Positions 1 through 10,330 are shown, counted from the first letter of the stretch. The stretch is 64,000 bases of DNA from an uncultured Bacteroidota bacterium (GCA_902791695.1 CADAWR010000007.1:110371-174370), one strand, 5' to 3'. Translations and numbers: made by a program. Notes: generated by a model not told the origin, from the sequence alone.

Positions 1-1
1 C

Positions 2-1519
<1,518 letters not shown>

Positions 1520-1521
1520 TT

Positions 1522-4185
1522 TCAGTCGCCGGCGACCTTCAGCGCCTCCTCAACGAGTGCACGTTTCCACGGAGTGCTCATGTCGAAAATCTCCTCGATG
1601 GGCTTGTTGAGCATTTCCACCAGCAGGTGGGTGTTGTCCTGATGCTCAATGCGTTCGAGGACTTCTGAGATTTTCTCCCAGTCGCGGTTGGCGTAAAGCA
1701 GTGGAATGAAGTTGCTGAGGTCGAAATTGCGCAGCACCATATTGTCTATACCTTCTGTCTCGATGCGGCTATGTGCACGCGCTAGTTTTATTTCGCCCAC
1801 CTCCTGTAGCACCTGTTGGTATTTCTCATACAGCACATACTCGTTGAGCAGGAAGGCGATGACATCGACGTCGAGCGACTCCCACATTCTCTGTGGCAGT
1901 GGGTGGGCAGTGAAGCGCCCAATCATGAAGCTGCCGGCGGTAAGTCCCGAGATTCCTTTGTCGATACACATCTTGTATACTTTTTGAAAGAAGTCAATCT
2001 TGTGCTCGGTGGTCAGCAGGTTGAACAGGCGGCTCTGGTCGTTGTGGTCACCCATGCGGCTCCGCAGTACGCCGTCAATGTATTCGTTCGGGTGTTGCTC
2101 AAACCATGTGTTGACAATAGTAGATGCTTTCTTGGGCTGATTCTGCAGGTTACAGCGTATCAGTCGTGCTAGTTTGCTTATGTCGGTGATATATGATACC
2201 TCGTTCGAGGTGACTATCTGCTGGTATTTTTCATATGCTTTCTGCATGTGGCTGAAAAATACCTTTTCTTCGTCGTTGAGTTCTACGTTGGCGCCCTGCA
2301 GATATTTGGTGAAGCGTGCTGGTTTGAATGCCGCCTGCCCTTTGTAGATGCTCTGCCGCTTGGAGCTTATGGTAAGCATCTCGCCTTCGGCAATGGTTAC
2401 GCCTTCGCTGTTGACTATGGTGTTCCCGTCAATTGAGATACCGTACGACTGCAGGTCCATGAAGGCCGGTATTCCGTATCCGCGGCAGGCGGTCACTACG
2501 TGAATGGCGGCGGGCTGCATCGAGAGTATTGCGTCGAGCTCGTTGAGGGTGATGGTGTCCTGCGGCACAAAATGATTCTGGCATAGGCACACATGCTCCC
2601 CTTTACTTTTATATTCGTGTGCTTTCGCCACCGTGAAGCACAGGCGAGCCGATATTGCTGTGCGAGGCAGCACGCTTAGACCGTGTCCGAAAAATTGCAG
2701 TTTGGATATGGTGCGGTCGTCAATCGAGGCCGATATTATCTGTCTCAGGTGGTAGGGTTTTATAAGGTCGGGCACATAACGGTCTGCTATCAGGCCCTCG
2801 TTGACCATGTCTATGGCCGATATTAGGGCTGCTCGGCCGGTCATCTCCGAGGCGTTGAGCTGCAGCACGGAGAAGAGGCTGAGCTGATGGGGACGGCTCT
2901 CTACGGCAAACTCAATGGTCACCGGCGTCTTGTATCGGCTTTCCAGTTTCTTAAGCAGCGGGTCGAAATGGTAGACAGCTGGGAACTGATTACGTATCTC
3001 GCTGCGGTCACTGTAGGCGCGATCTTCAGTGGTGACGTCGCCTGTCATTATTTCTTCTCCGAAAATGTTGCGGTAGCTCTCTATTTGCTTTCCTTCGCCA
3101 GTGCGTGAATGACGGCTGTACAGCACTCCGGGGTAGCTCAGGTCATTGCCGATAGTCCACACCATGCGCTGCAGTATCAGGCTCGGGAAGGCCTGTTTGC
3201 CTTGCATGAAGGTGAGGATGAGATCGGGGTTGTTGATATAGAACTGTCGCACGAACTGCGTCAGGCGTAAGGCTTGGTGGTATGCATCGGTGATAAGCCT
3301 CTCTTCCCCCGCGGCTGTAATCTTCGTCTCCAGTTCTGCGATGCGCGAGTCTTGGTCGTCGACATTTAGTTTGATGTCGGTGGTCTGGTATTTATGGTCG
3401 AGTCCCAGCATCTCGCATATGGTGTGCAGGGTGCTGAGGTATACGCGATTGGCCATCGTGGGCGCGAAGCTGGTTTTGAGAGCCTGATAGGCAACCTTTG
3501 TAACGCCAATGTTTAGCAGCGTCGGCATCAGTCCCGGTATGTACTGCGGCATCGCGCATCGTATTGCGAAGACCAGTGGGTTGCGTACGTCCCCAAGCCG
3601 GCAGTTGGTCATTATCTCTAGGTCTCTTATGGCTCTCTGCAGCAACTCCGGCAGGTGCTCTGGGTTATTGAACGACTTTGCTGTGAGTATCACGAAGTCT
3701 GGCACAGGGTAGCAGTTCCTCGTCAGGTCGAGGAGCATGTGCCCCTTGTAGCTTATGGCCTCGTCTGTAAAGTTAGCGGTGGTGGTGAGGGTGGTTATCA
3801 GTTCGTCCGAGTCATATAGGGGGTTCTGCTTAACGAAGTCGATACATTGCTGGCGGAAAGCGTTGCGGTTGTCATCCAGTGCAGCCTTCTCTTCGGTGCT
3901 GATGGTGCCGAAGTGTTCCAAGAGCAGGAGCTCAAGAAACTGTCGTTGTTCGTCACCGCGCAGCTTCAGCAGCTGGTACATGTCATACCAGCGCGGCGGG
4001 AACTCATGCACATTGTCTTCGTCTCCTTTAAGGCGGTATATTACAGTGCCGGGTTTGTTGCCCTCCAGTTTGTTTTCAGGATCCTCACTGTCATGATTGA
4101 AAATCTCCATGCCTTCTTTGGCATAGAGATTCACCATATAGTAGTTGGGATAACTTGCCCTTATACGAAATGATGCTACTTTCAT
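1522..4185 (-). CDS. PPDK-like protein: ATP-binding and phosphohistidine domains, no PEP/pyruvate domain
   Basis: 887 residues. Residues 140-460 follow the pyruvate phosphate dikinase nucleotide-binding domain: K147 in SYKGHML, PVPDFVILTAKSF, R209 in the IRC...YIPGLMPTLLNIG segment, QRMVW, a FGEEIMTG segment and IEFAVE. Residues 500-620 match the swivelling phosphohistidine domain. IHVVTACRGYG places H562 in register with the catalytic His of PPDK (SHAAVVARGMG). Two positions differ from PPDK: the LQTR motif reads LQLN (441-444), and the Ser before the His is Ile. The PEP/pyruvate TIM barrel is absent; residues 1-135 and 630-887 match nothing I recognise. It is the last gene of the ruvX-def-TPR unit and overlaps the TPR gene by 4 bases. 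The domain match is from motif reading; the function is unknown. Confidence 0.6.
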   Translation of the reverse strand: MKVASFRIRASYPNYYMVNLYAKEGMEIFNHDSEDPENKLEGNKPGTVIYRLKGDEDNVHEFPPRWYDMYQLLKLRGDEQRQFLELLLLEHFGTISTEEKAALDDNRNAFRQQCIDFVKQNPLYDSDELITTLTTTANFTDEAISYKGHMLLDLTRNCYPVPDFVILTAKSFNNPEHLPELLQRAIRDLEIMTNCRLGDVRNPLVFAIRCAMPQYIPGLMPTLLNIGVTKVAYQALKTSFAPTMANRVYLSTLHTICEMLGLDHKYQTTDIKLNVDDQDSRIAELETKITAAGEERLITDAYHQALRLTQFVRQFYINNPDLILTFMQGKQAFPSLILQRMVWTIGNDLSYPGVLYSRHSRTGEGKQIESYRNIFGEEIMTGDVTTEDRAYSDRSEIRNQFPAVYHFDPLLKKLESRYKTPVTIEFAVESRPHQLSLFSVLQLNASEMTGRAALISAIDMVNEGLIADRYVPDLIKPYHLRQIISASIDDRTISKLQFFGHGLSVLPRTAISARLCFTVAKAHEYKSKGEHVCLCQNHFVPQDTITLNELDAILSMQPAAIHVVTACRGYGIPAFMDLQSYGISIDGNTIVNSEGVTIAEGEMLTISSKRQSIYKGQAAFKPARFTKYLQGANVELNDEEKVFFSHMQKAYEKYQQIVTSNEVSYITDISKLARLIRCNLQNQPKKASTIVNTWFEQHPNEYIDGVLRSRMGDHNDQSRLFNLLTTEHKIDFFQKVYKMCIDKGISGLTAGSFMIGRFTAHPLPQRMWESLDVDVIAFLLNEYVLYEKYQQVLQEVGEIKLARAHSRIETEGIDNMVLRNFDLSNFIPLLYANRDWEKISEVLERIEHQDNTHLLVEMLNKPIEEIFDMSTPWKRALVEEALKVAGD

Positions 4186-4709
4186 TCCATCACAAGATTC
4201 TGGTCCGAGGCATTGGCCATGATGGCGTCAAACATATCTTCGGGACTCATACCAATGTAGTTGATCATAACCTTGGTGTCGGCGGCAAGGTAATGGTCAG
4301 GATAGTTCTCCACGAAGTAATTGTATGCCTCTTTGGCCTCGTCGTATCTTTCGGCGCTCTCGTATGCGTAGCCTTTCAGGAAGTAACATCCGGCTATATC
4401 CTCGTATCCGGGGTACAGTGTGATGATGCTGTCCAGCAGGTTCACGGCATCGTCGCTCATGCCGAGGTTGATGCAGAGGTCGGCGGCACGTGCCATGAAA
4501 GCCGGTGCCAGGCTGTCTTCTGGGAAGTCTGCGGCGAACTGGCGGTAGAGTGCCAGCATCTCCAGCGCTGCACTGTCGTCGCTGCTCACGTCTATGGCCG
4601 AAAGCTTCTGCTCATGTTCTGCTATCTTTTCAAGCTCTTTCTCACGGTTGGGCGAACTACATGCAGCCACCAGCATCACGCCCACAAGCAGTATCAATAT
4701 TTTCTTCAT
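4182..4709 (-). CDS. tetratricopeptide-repeat lipoprotein
   Basis: 175 residues with a lipoprotein signal peptide (LVAACSS, cysteine at about 17). The body has helical TPR-like repeats (CINLGMSDDAVNLLDSII, then GYAYESAERYDEAKEAYNYF). It is probably a periplasmic or membrane-anchored scaffold protein resembling outer-membrane-assembly TPR lipoproteins; no specific partner can be named. It lies 11 bases after def and overlaps the start of the PPDK-like gene by 4 bases, so the two are probably translationally coupled. Confidence 0.7.
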   Translation of the reverse strand: MKKILILLVGVMLVAACSSPNREKELEKIAEHEQKLSAIDVSSDDSAALEMLALYRQFAADFPEDSLAPAFMARAADLCINLGMSDDAVNLLDSIITLYPGYEDIAGCYFLKGYAYESAERYDEAKEAYNYFVENYPDHYLAADTKVMINYIGMSPEDMFDAIMANASDQNLVME

Positions 4710-4720
4710 GGGGTTTTGTG

Positions 4721-5281
4721 TTATTTCTTTATTTTCATTCTGTATTTCGTTCTCACTCTGCCGGCGGCGATGTCATTCAGACGGCGCTTGAGCATGGTCT
4801 TGCGCAAGCTGCTGAGGCGGTCGGTGAAGACTTTACCGTCCAGATGGTCCACTTCGTGCTGTATCACACGGGCATAGAGACCCGTGGCGTCGTCGGTATG
4901 CTCCTGCCAGTCTTCATCCCAGTAATGCACCTTCACGGTGGTGGGACGCAGCACATCCTCGTGGATGTCAGGCACGCTCAGACAGCCCTCGTTGAAGTAG
5001 TCTTTCTGGTCGCCGAACTCCAGTATCTCGGGGTTGATCAGCGTGTGCTGCTCAGTCACATCGCCGTAGCTGTCGGTCTTCTCGTCGTAGGGGCGGAAGC
5101 CAATCACCACAACTCTTATCGGCAGGTCTATCTGCGGTGCTGCCAGGCCCACGCCGTCGGCGGCATACATGGTCTCATACATGTTCGCCACCAGCTCTTT
5201 TAGGTTGGGGTAGTCTTTCGTTATCTCCTGCGCTTCTTTTCTTAAAACAGGGCTTCCGTAGCCCACAATTGGTAGAATCAT
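4721..5281 (-). CDS. def: peptide deformylase
   Basis: Removes the N-formyl group from nascent proteins. All three signature motifs are present: GVGLAAPQI at 43-51, EGCLSVP with the metal-binding Cys100, and HEVDH (His142, Glu143, His146), where many homologues read HEYDH or HEFDH. 186 residues is the normal bacterial length. It starts 10 bases after the ruvX stop in the same leftward unit. Confidence 0.98.
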   Translation of the reverse strand: MILPIVGYGSPVLRKEAQEITKDYPNLKELVANMYETMYAADGVGLAAPQIDLPIRVVVIGFRPYDEKTDSYGDVTEQHTLINPEILEFGDQKDYFNEGCLSVPDIHEDVLRPTTVKVHYWDEDWQEHTDDATGLYARVIQHEVDHLDGKVFTDRLSSLRKTMLKRRLNDIAAGRVRTKYRMKIKK

Positions 5282-5291
5282 ATATTAACTT

Positions 5292-5702
5292 TTAGCATTT
5301 TCTCATATAGTCCTGCAGCATTATAGTCGCTGCAATCTGGTCAATCATGCCTTTGTTGCGGCGGTCTTTCTTCTTCAGGCCGCTGTCTATCATGGTCTGG
5401 AAGGCCATCTTCGACGTGAAACGCTCATCCACCCTTGCCACCTCCTTGTCGGGAAACACTTCCTTCAGCTTGGCCACGAAAGGCTCAATGTACTGCATCG
5501 ACTCGCTGGGTGTGCCGTCCATGTGCTTGGCCTCGCCAACCACGAACATATCCACCTCCTCGCGAGTGCAGTAGTCCTTCAAGTACTGGAATAGGGTAGG
5601 GGTCTCCACTGTCGTCAGTGCAGTGGCTATAATGCGCACGGGGTCGGTCACTGCCAACCCCGTGCGTTTTACTCCATAATCTATGGCCATTATGCGACCC
5701 AT
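5292..5702 (-). CDS. ruvX: Holliday junction resolvase-like / pre-16S rRNA nuclease YqgF
   Basis: RNase H-fold protein required for pre-16S rRNA 5' processing in E. coli. The start MGRIMAIDYGVKRTGLAV is typical; it carries the first acidic residue (DYG). The middle has FVVGEAKHMDGTPSE and the end VDERFTSK and DQIAATIMLQDY. I chose the ATG at 5702 because the upstream in-frame extension runs into the tRNA-Met gene; this gives 136 residues, a normal family length. It heads the ruvX-def-TPR-PPDK-like series and probably shares the tRNA promoter. Confidence 0.93.
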   Translation of the reverse strand: MGRIMAIDYGVKRTGLAVTDPVRIIATALTTVETPTLFQYLKDYCTREEVDMFVVGEAKHMDGTPSESMQYIEPFVAKLKEVFPDKEVARVDERFTSKMAFQTMIDSGLKKKDRRNKGMIDQIAATIMLQDYMRKC

Positions 5703-5738
5703 TGTCTGTAACCTTAAAAGGTTCACTCGTTTCTCTTG

Positions 5739-5812
5739 TGGCCCCTCTCGGGTTCGAACCAAGGACCCGCTGATTATGAGTCAGCTGCTCTAACCAACTG
5801 AGCTAAGGGGCC
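5739..5812 (-). tRNA. tRNA-Met (CAT anticodon, elongator type)
   Basis: 74 nt on the minus strand. Acceptor arms GGCCCCT/AGGGGCC with discriminator A. D-arm TAGCTCAGTTGGTTAGAGC, anticodon stem GCTGA/TCAGC with loop CTCATAA (anticodon CAT), T-arm around GGTTCGAACC. The CCA end is not encoded. The CTCATAA loop and the overall pattern resemble elongator tRNA-Met; a lysidine-modified tRNA-Ile with a CAT anticodon is a less likely alternative. ruvX begins 36 bases downstream. Confidence 0.93.
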
Positions 5813-5869
5813 GATTTCTCGCTGATTTTCGGCACTTTCGTGCTTTCGGTCTGTCTCTGAAATCGGCTG

Positions 5870-5900
5870 CAAAATTACACACATTTTCTGACATGACAAA
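5870..5900 (-). promoter_or_regulatory. Bacteroidetes promoter for tRNA-Met/ruvX unit
   Basis: On the minus strand TTTG (5897-5900) is followed after 19 bases by TAATTTTG (5870-5877), a full match to the Bacteroidetes -33/-7 pattern. Transcription would start near 5863, about 50 bases before the tRNA. Confidence 0.8.
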
Positions 5901-5929
5901 ATTTTTTTTCTCATTTCATATTTTTTTTA

Positions 5930-5937
5930 TATTTTTG
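5930..5937 (+). promoter_or_regulatory. -7 element upstream of ilvE
   Basis: TATTTTTG matches TAnnTTTG, 46 bases before the ilvE ATG, in a T-rich stretch. The -33 position reads TTTC, an imperfect match. Confidence 0.6.
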
Positions 5938-5983
5938 CCTTTACGTTAATAAACAATGTAAATAACATAATAAATTAACACAC

Positions 5984-6997
5984 ATGAATATAGATTGGCA
6001 AAACCTTCCGTTTGGTTACGTAAAAACGGATTACAACGTGCGCTGCTGGTATCGCAATGGCCAGTGGGGTGAGATTGAGGTTTCTTCCTCCGAGCACATC
6101 GAAATGCACATGGCTGCCTCCAGCCTCCACTACGGCCAGGAAGCCTTCGAGGGCCTGAAAGCCTATCGCTGCAAGGATGGTAAGATCCGCATCTTCCGTC
6201 CCGAAGCCAACGCCGAGCGTCTGCAGAGCACCTGCCGCGGCATCATGATGCCCGAGCTCTCCACCGAGAAGTTCGTCGAGATGTGCAAGCGCGTCATCAA
6301 GCTCAACGAGCGCTTCATCCCGCCCTATGGCACTGGTGCATCCCTCTACCTCCGCCCGCTGCTCATCGGTACCGGTATCACCGTGGGTGTCAAGCCCGCC
6401 GACGAATACCTGTTCTTGATCTTCGTCACCCCCGTCGGACCTTACTTCAAGGGCGGCTTCAAGGCCAACCCCTATGTCATCACCCGCAAGTACGACCGTT
6501 CCGCCCCCCTCGGCACCGGCGTCTACAAAGTCGGTGGTAACTATGCCGCTTCCCTCAAAGCCCACGTCGAAGCTTGCCACGGCGGCCAGTACGCCTGCGA
6601 GTTCTACCTCGACGCCAAGGAGAAGAAGTATGTCGATGAGGCTGGCGCCGCCAACTTCTTCGGCATCAAGGACGGTGCCTACATCACCCCGAAGAGCACC
6701 AGCATCCTGCCCTCCATCACCAACAAGAGCCTCATGCAGCTCGCCGAGGATATGGGCATGAAGGTCGAGCGTCGTCCTATCGACGTTGAAGAGCTCAGCA
6801 CCTTCCAGGAGGCCGGTGCCTGCGGTACCGCCGCCGTCATCAGCCCCATCGAGCGTCTCGACGACCCCGAGACTGGCAAGAGCTACGTCTTTGGCAAGGA
6901 GCCTGGTCCCTACAGCACCAAGCTCTACAATGCCCTCCGCGCCATCCAGCTCGGCGAGGCCGAAGACAAGCACAACTGGAACACCATCATGGACTAA
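5984..6997 (+). CDS. ilvE: branched-chain amino acid aminotransferase
   Basis: PLP-dependent transaminase for the last step of Leu, Ile and Val synthesis, or the first step of their breakdown. The protein has 337 residues and is of the BCAT class II type. PLP lysine K182 sits in GVYKVGGNYA; SLHYGQEAFEGLKAY, FRPEANAERL, YLRPLLIGTG and DEAGAANFF are typical family segments. It stands alone between its own promoter and a hairpin terminator. Confidence 0.96.
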   Translation: MNIDWQNLPFGYVKTDYNVRCWYRNGQWGEIEVSSSEHIEMHMAASSLHYGQEAFEGLKAYRCKDGKIRIFRPEANAERLQSTCRGIMMPELSTEKFVEMCKRVIKLNERFIPPYGTGASLYLRPLLIGTGITVGVKPADEYLFLIFVTPVGPYFKGGFKANPYVITRKYDRSAPLGTGVYKVGGNYAASLKAHVEACHGGQYACEFYLDAKEKKYVDEAGAANFFGIKDGAYITPKSTSILPSITNKSLMQLAEDMGMKVERRPIDVEELSTFQEAGACGTAAVISPIERLDDPETGKSYVFGKEPGPYSTKLYNALRAIQLGEAEDKHNWNTIMD

Positions 6998-7015
6998 TCA
7001 ATCCATGACAACAAA

Positions 7016-7041
7016 AAAGCCGCTCCATTCGGGGCGGCTTT
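7016..7041. terminator. hairpin terminator between ilvE and gcvH
   Basis: AAAGCCGC (7016-7023) pairs with GCGGCTTT (7034-7041); the stem extends inward with one G-T pair and ends in an ATTC loop. A-rich sequence on the left and T-rich on the right suit termination of both converging genes. Confidence 0.8.
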
Positions 7042-7063
7042 CTTGTTGTTGTTGCCTTAAATC

Positions 7064-7441
7064 TTAGGCACCGATTTTGGCTTTGTAAGCCTCGGCATCC
7101 ATCAGGGCGTCGATGTCGGCCATGTTCTCGGGTTTGATCTTGATGATCCAGCCATTGCCGTAGGGGTCGGCGTTGATGGCGCTGGCATCCTCCAGGGCGG
7201 TGTTGAACTCAACCACCTCACCCTTCACGGGCATCAGCAGGTCAGCCACGGTCTTCACGGCCTCCACGCTGCCGAAAGCCTCACCGGCCTCGACGGTGTC
7301 GCCCTCGCAGGTGACGTCGACAAACACGATGTCGCCGAGCTCGTGCTGAGCGTAGTCGGTGATACCAACGAAAGCAAATTCGCCTTCAATACGCACCCAT
7401 TCGTCGTCCTGGGTGTACTTCAGATTTGCAGGAATGTTCAT
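7064..7441 (-). CDS. gcvH: glycine cleavage system H protein
   Basis: Carries the lipoyl arm that shuttles the aminomethyl group between the P, T and L proteins of glycine cleavage. 125 residues. The lipoylated lysine is K63 in SVEAVKTVADL; the preceding GDIVFVDVTCEGDTVEAG is typical. No other gcv gene is in the window. It is transcribed leftward from its own promoter. Confidence 0.96.
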   Translation of the reverse strand: MNIPANLKYTQDDEWVRIEGEFAFVGITDYAQHELGDIVFVDVTCEGDTVEAGEAFGSVEAVKTVADLLMPVKGEVVEFNTALEDASAINADPYGNGWIIKIKPENMADIDALMDAEAYKAKIGA

Positions 7442-7488
7442 GTTTTTGCGTTATTTAAGTGAATAATTATCCTTTTACTTTCAAATTG

Positions 7489-7496
7489 CAAAAGTA
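7489..7496 (-). promoter_or_regulatory. -7 element for gcvH
   Basis: The minus strand reads TACTTTTG at 7496-7489, 48 bases before the gcvH ATG. A weak ATTG (-33-like) lies 21 bases upstream at 7521-7518. Confidence 0.6.
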
Positions 7497-7777
7497 CATC
7501 TTTTTTTTGAATTACATCAATTATTTTTTTCTCTACCGGAGAATAGTTCTTCAAGCATTCGAGTAATTCGCCCATAAATGACCTGCGTAACTTAAAAAAC
7601 CAATCCATCGCGCGCAGCCAGCGATACCTGAAAAAATCTACAAGATTCCTCCCGCCCCGCACCCGGATAAATCCCGCCGTAGGCGGAAATAATTTACAAG
7701 ATTTACTAGATTTCGCTCGCGCAGCGAGCAGGAGAATAAAGTGACCTGCGTGGCTGTATAATTCGCCGTAAAAAAAT

Positions 7778-7817
7778 AATTAACGTTCAATTAACGAACA
7801 ATTAACGGCAATTAACG
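7778..7817 (+). repeat. four phased AATTAACG boxes upstream of rho
   Basis: AATTAACG occurs at 7778, 7789, 7800 and 7810, spaced 11, 11 and 10 bases, so all four lie on nearly the same face of the helix. The array ends 44 bases before the rho -7 element. The rest of the 510-base gap between gcvH and rho is AT-rich and holds small hairpins (CCGCCGTAGGCGG near 7671; CTCGCGCAGCGAG near 7718) but no credible gene. Confidence 0.5.
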
Positions 7818-7861
7818 TTAACATAAACCGTAAAAAATTCTTCATTATCTGTTTTTTTTCG

Positions 7862-7869
7862 TATCTTTG
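7862..7869 (+). promoter_or_regulatory. -7 element for rho
   Basis: TATCTTTG matches TAnnTTTG, 83 bases before the chosen rho ATG, giving a leader of about 75 bases. No good -33 element is visible. Confidence 0.6.
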
Positions 7870-7952
7870 CACCGTCAAATCGATAGACACTTTGGCGCTA
7901 AATCACAGCCATCGTGTTGACAATCAGTCAGAACTTTTTATTAAATCCTATA

Positions 7953-9893
7953 ATGTACAGTAAGACAGAACTGGAGGCGAAAGCCCAAATTGACCTTATC
8001 GGAATAGCGGAACAGCTCGGCATATCTAAGCTGCGCGCTATGACCCTCAACCCACAAGACCTTATTTACCGCATACTCGACCGCCAGGCCGCCAACCCCG
8101 AGAGCCCTGCGCCTCAGGCTCAGACGCCCGACGGCGAAGGCCAGCGCCAGCGTCGTCAGCACCTCAAGCCCCAACTCCTCGCCGAGTCGTCCATGAACAA
8201 CCCCGAGGTGCACCGCAAGAACAACCGCCGCAACAAGGAACAGGGCAACAAGCCCGCCAAGCCTCAGGCCGACGCCCAGCCTAAGGACAAGTTCGAGATG
8301 CCTTCCTTCAATATCGGCGACCTCGAGATGCCTACGGTGCCCACGGTGCCCGACATCCTGTCGCCCGACGGCCGTTTCCTGCGCCCCGCAGCTCCCGTCG
8401 AGGCCGGTAGCCCCGACACCAAGCCCGCCGAGGAGCCCAAGCAGGCCCCTGCCGAGCCCAAGGCCGTGGAGCCCAAGCCTGTCGAGGAACCCAGGCCCGA
8501 GGCAGCTGCCGAGCAGCCCGCCAAGCGCAAGCGCGGCCGTCCCCGCAAGAACCAGCAGCCTGCCGTCGAGCAGTCTGCCGACCAGCCGGAGGCCAAGGTG
8601 CAGGAAGAGCCTCAGGCTCAGCCTCAGCCCGAAGCAAAGCCCGCGAACACCTTTGAGAAAGAACACGTCAGTGAGCAGCCTCAGCGTCAAGAGCCTAAGC
8701 CAGAGCCCCAGAGGCCCAAAGACTCAGAGGCTCAGTCCCCCAAGCCTGCCCAGCGCCGCCGCTATGCCTTTGAGACCGAGGGCGTCATCGAGGCCGAGGG
8801 CGTCCTTGAGATGGTGCCCGACGGCTACGGCTTCCTGCGCTCGTCCGACTTCAACTACCTCACTTCGCCCGACGACATCTACATCAGCCCGCAACAGATA
8901 CGCACCTATGGCCTCAAGAGCGGCGACACCATCCGCGGCACCGTGCGCCCGCCGCGCGAGGGCGACAAGTTCTTCCCTATGGTCAAGATTCTCAACATCA
9001 ACGGCCTCACGCCCGACCGCATCCGCGACCGCATCCCCTTTGAGTCTATGACCCCGCTCTTCCCCGACGAGAAGTTCAAGCTCACAGGCCATCCTCAGGA
9101 GACTCTCTCTACGCGTATCATCGACCTCTTCACCCCCATCGGAAAGGGTCAGCGCGGCCTCATCGTGGCACAGCCCAAGACCGGTAAGACAACACTCCTC
9201 AAGGAGATTGCCAACGCCATAGCTTTCAACCACCCCGAGGTATACCTCATGGTGCTCCTCATCGACGAGCGCCCCGAGGAGGTGACGGACATGCAGCGCT
9301 CCGTCAAGGCCGAGGTCATCGCCTCCACCTTCGACGAGCCCGCCGACCGCCATGTGCGCATCGCCAACATCGTGCTCGAGAAGGCTAAACGCCTCACCGA
9401 GTGCGGCCACGACGTGATGATAGTCCTCGACTCCATCACGCGTCTGGCACGCGCCTACAACACCGTCCAGCCAGCCTCCGGCAAGGTGCTCAGCGGTGGC
9501 GTCGAAGCCAACGCCCTGCAGAAGCCCAAACGCTTCTTCGGCGCGGCACGCAACATCGAGGGCGGCGGCTCGCTGACCATCATCGCCACAGCCCTCACCG
9601 AGACGGGCAGCAAGATGGACGACGTCATCTTCGAGGAATTCAAGGGCACCGGCAACATGGAGCTGCAGCTCGACCGTAAGCTCAGCAACAAGCGCATCTA
9701 CCCCGCCATCGACATCAACGCCTCCAGCACCCGCCGCGACGACCTCCTCGTCAAGCCCGACATACTGGCGCGCAGCGTCGTGCTCCGCAACCACCTCACC
9801 GACCTCACGCCCATCGAGGCCATGGAGTTCCTCCAGAAGCAGATGGTACACACCCGCAGCAACGAAGAATTCCTATACACCATGGATAAATAA
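7953..9893 (+). CDS. rho: transcription termination factor Rho with long disordered insertion
   Basis: Hexameric RNA translocase for factor-dependent termination. The ATG at 7953 ([19 protein letters not shown]) is preferred over an in-frame GTG at 7914, because the family N-terminus starts here; this gives 646 residues. A Rho_N helical segment is followed by about 230 residues rich in P, E, Q and K, including an AT-hook-like KRGRPRK. Next come the cold-shock RNA-binding fold ([12 protein letters not shown]), Walker A (PKTGKTTLL), Walker B ([12 protein letters not shown]) and Rho signatures ([31 protein letters not shown]). Low-complexity insertions are typical of Bacteroidetes Rho; in B. thetaiotaomicron this region is reported to drive phase separation. 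Confidence 0.97.
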   Translation: MYSKTELEAKAQIDLIGIAEQLGISKLRAMTLNPQDLIYRILDRQAANPESPAPQAQTPDGEGQRQRRQHLKPQLLAESSMNNPEVHRKNNRRNKEQGNKPAKPQADAQPKDKFEMPSFNIGDLEMPTVPTVPDILSPDGRFLRPAAPVEAGSPDTKPAEEPKQAPAEPKAVEPKPVEEPRPEAAAEQPAKRKRGRPRKNQQPAVEQSADQPEAKVQEEPQAQPQPEAKPANTFEKEHVSEQPQRQEPKPEPQRPKDSEAQSPKPAQRRRYAFETEGVIEAEGVLEMVPDGYGFLRSSDFNYLTSPDDIYISPQQIRTYGLKSGDTIRGTVRPPREGDKFFPMVKILNINGLTPDRIRDRIPFESMTPLFPDEKFKLTGHPQETLSTRIIDLFTPIGKGQRGLIVAQPKTGKTTLLKEIANAIAFNHPEVYLMVLLIDERPEEVTDMQRSVKAEVIASTFDEPADRHVRIANIVLEKAKRLTECGHDVMIVLDSITRLARAYNTVQPASGKVLSGGVEANALQKPKRFFGAARNIEGGGSLTIIATALTETGSKMDDVIFEEFKGTGNMELQLDRKLSNKRIYPAIDINASSTRRDDLLVKPDILARSVVLRNHLTDLTPIEAMEFLQKQMVHTRSNEEFLYTMDK

Positions 9894-9895
9894 AT

Positions 9896-9924
9896 AAGAG
9901 GGCCGCCCGACGGGCGGCCCTCTT
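9896..9924 (+). terminator. rho gene terminator hairpin
   Basis: A perfect 13-bp stem (9896-9908 with 9912-9924, arm AAGAGGGCCGCCC) with a GAC loop sits 2 bases after the rho stop. The following T-tract is short. Confidence 0.75.
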
Positions 9925-10176
9925 ACCCATCTCTCGTCCTTCTCATACCCTTCTCATACCCATCTCCACAGGTGGCTCATATTTGTATTGGTTTCTCAGT
10001 ATGTCAAAGAATTCTTTTAGAGTTTCTTGGAAAGGTTCTCGCTGGCCAGTTCGTTCCCCTTTTCGAATGCAAAAGTACGACCGCCGCATTGCGGTCTACG
10101 AATTTTTATGAAAAAAATTTCATTATTTCATAAAGTATTCATTACCGCACGGTTATACATCAATCTCTCCGCATAG

Positions 10177-10330
10177 CGTTACAGCGTTACAGCGTTACAG
10201 TTCATTTTGTGGTTATCCTATCTGCTAAAAATAGTCCTTATATCTATATATTATAATATATAGATATAAGAATTCAATTTTGACTTTTGGAATACCTGTT
10301 TTGGAACTGTAACGCTGTAACGCTGTAACG
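10177..10330. repeat. nested inverted repeats in AT-rich gap
   Basis: An outer perfect 27-bp inverted repeat (10177-10203 and 10304-10330) is built from three tandem copies of CGTTACAG. It encloses a perfect 34-bp AT-rich palindrome (10237-10270, arm CTTATATCTATATATTA). Further right, at about 10345-10420, there are several ATTCGTG units, twice followed by TTCGAAAAA. The whole 9925-10654 gap is AT-rich without a convincing gene. A leftward TACTTTTG (10077-10070) precedes an open stretch ending at 9943 that has no start codon. Confidence 0.85.

Noticed and set aside
5975-6973. A 332-codon open frame opposite ilvE
   Set aside because: Antisense shadow of ilvE with biased composition.
7438-7662. 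A 74-codon minus-strand frame upstream of gcvH
   Set aside because: It contains the gcvH promoter and start codon and looks like chance coding in AT-rich DNA.
7914-7952. GTG start 13 codons upstream for rho
   Set aside because: The family N-terminus begins at the ATG at 7953; the extension has no conserved look.
9943-10077. Leftward open stretch after TACTTTTG (reads ...GQREPFQETLKEFFDILRNQ...)
   Set aside because: No start codon follows the promoter-like element and only about 40 codons are open. It may be a gene remnant, but I cannot support it as a gene.
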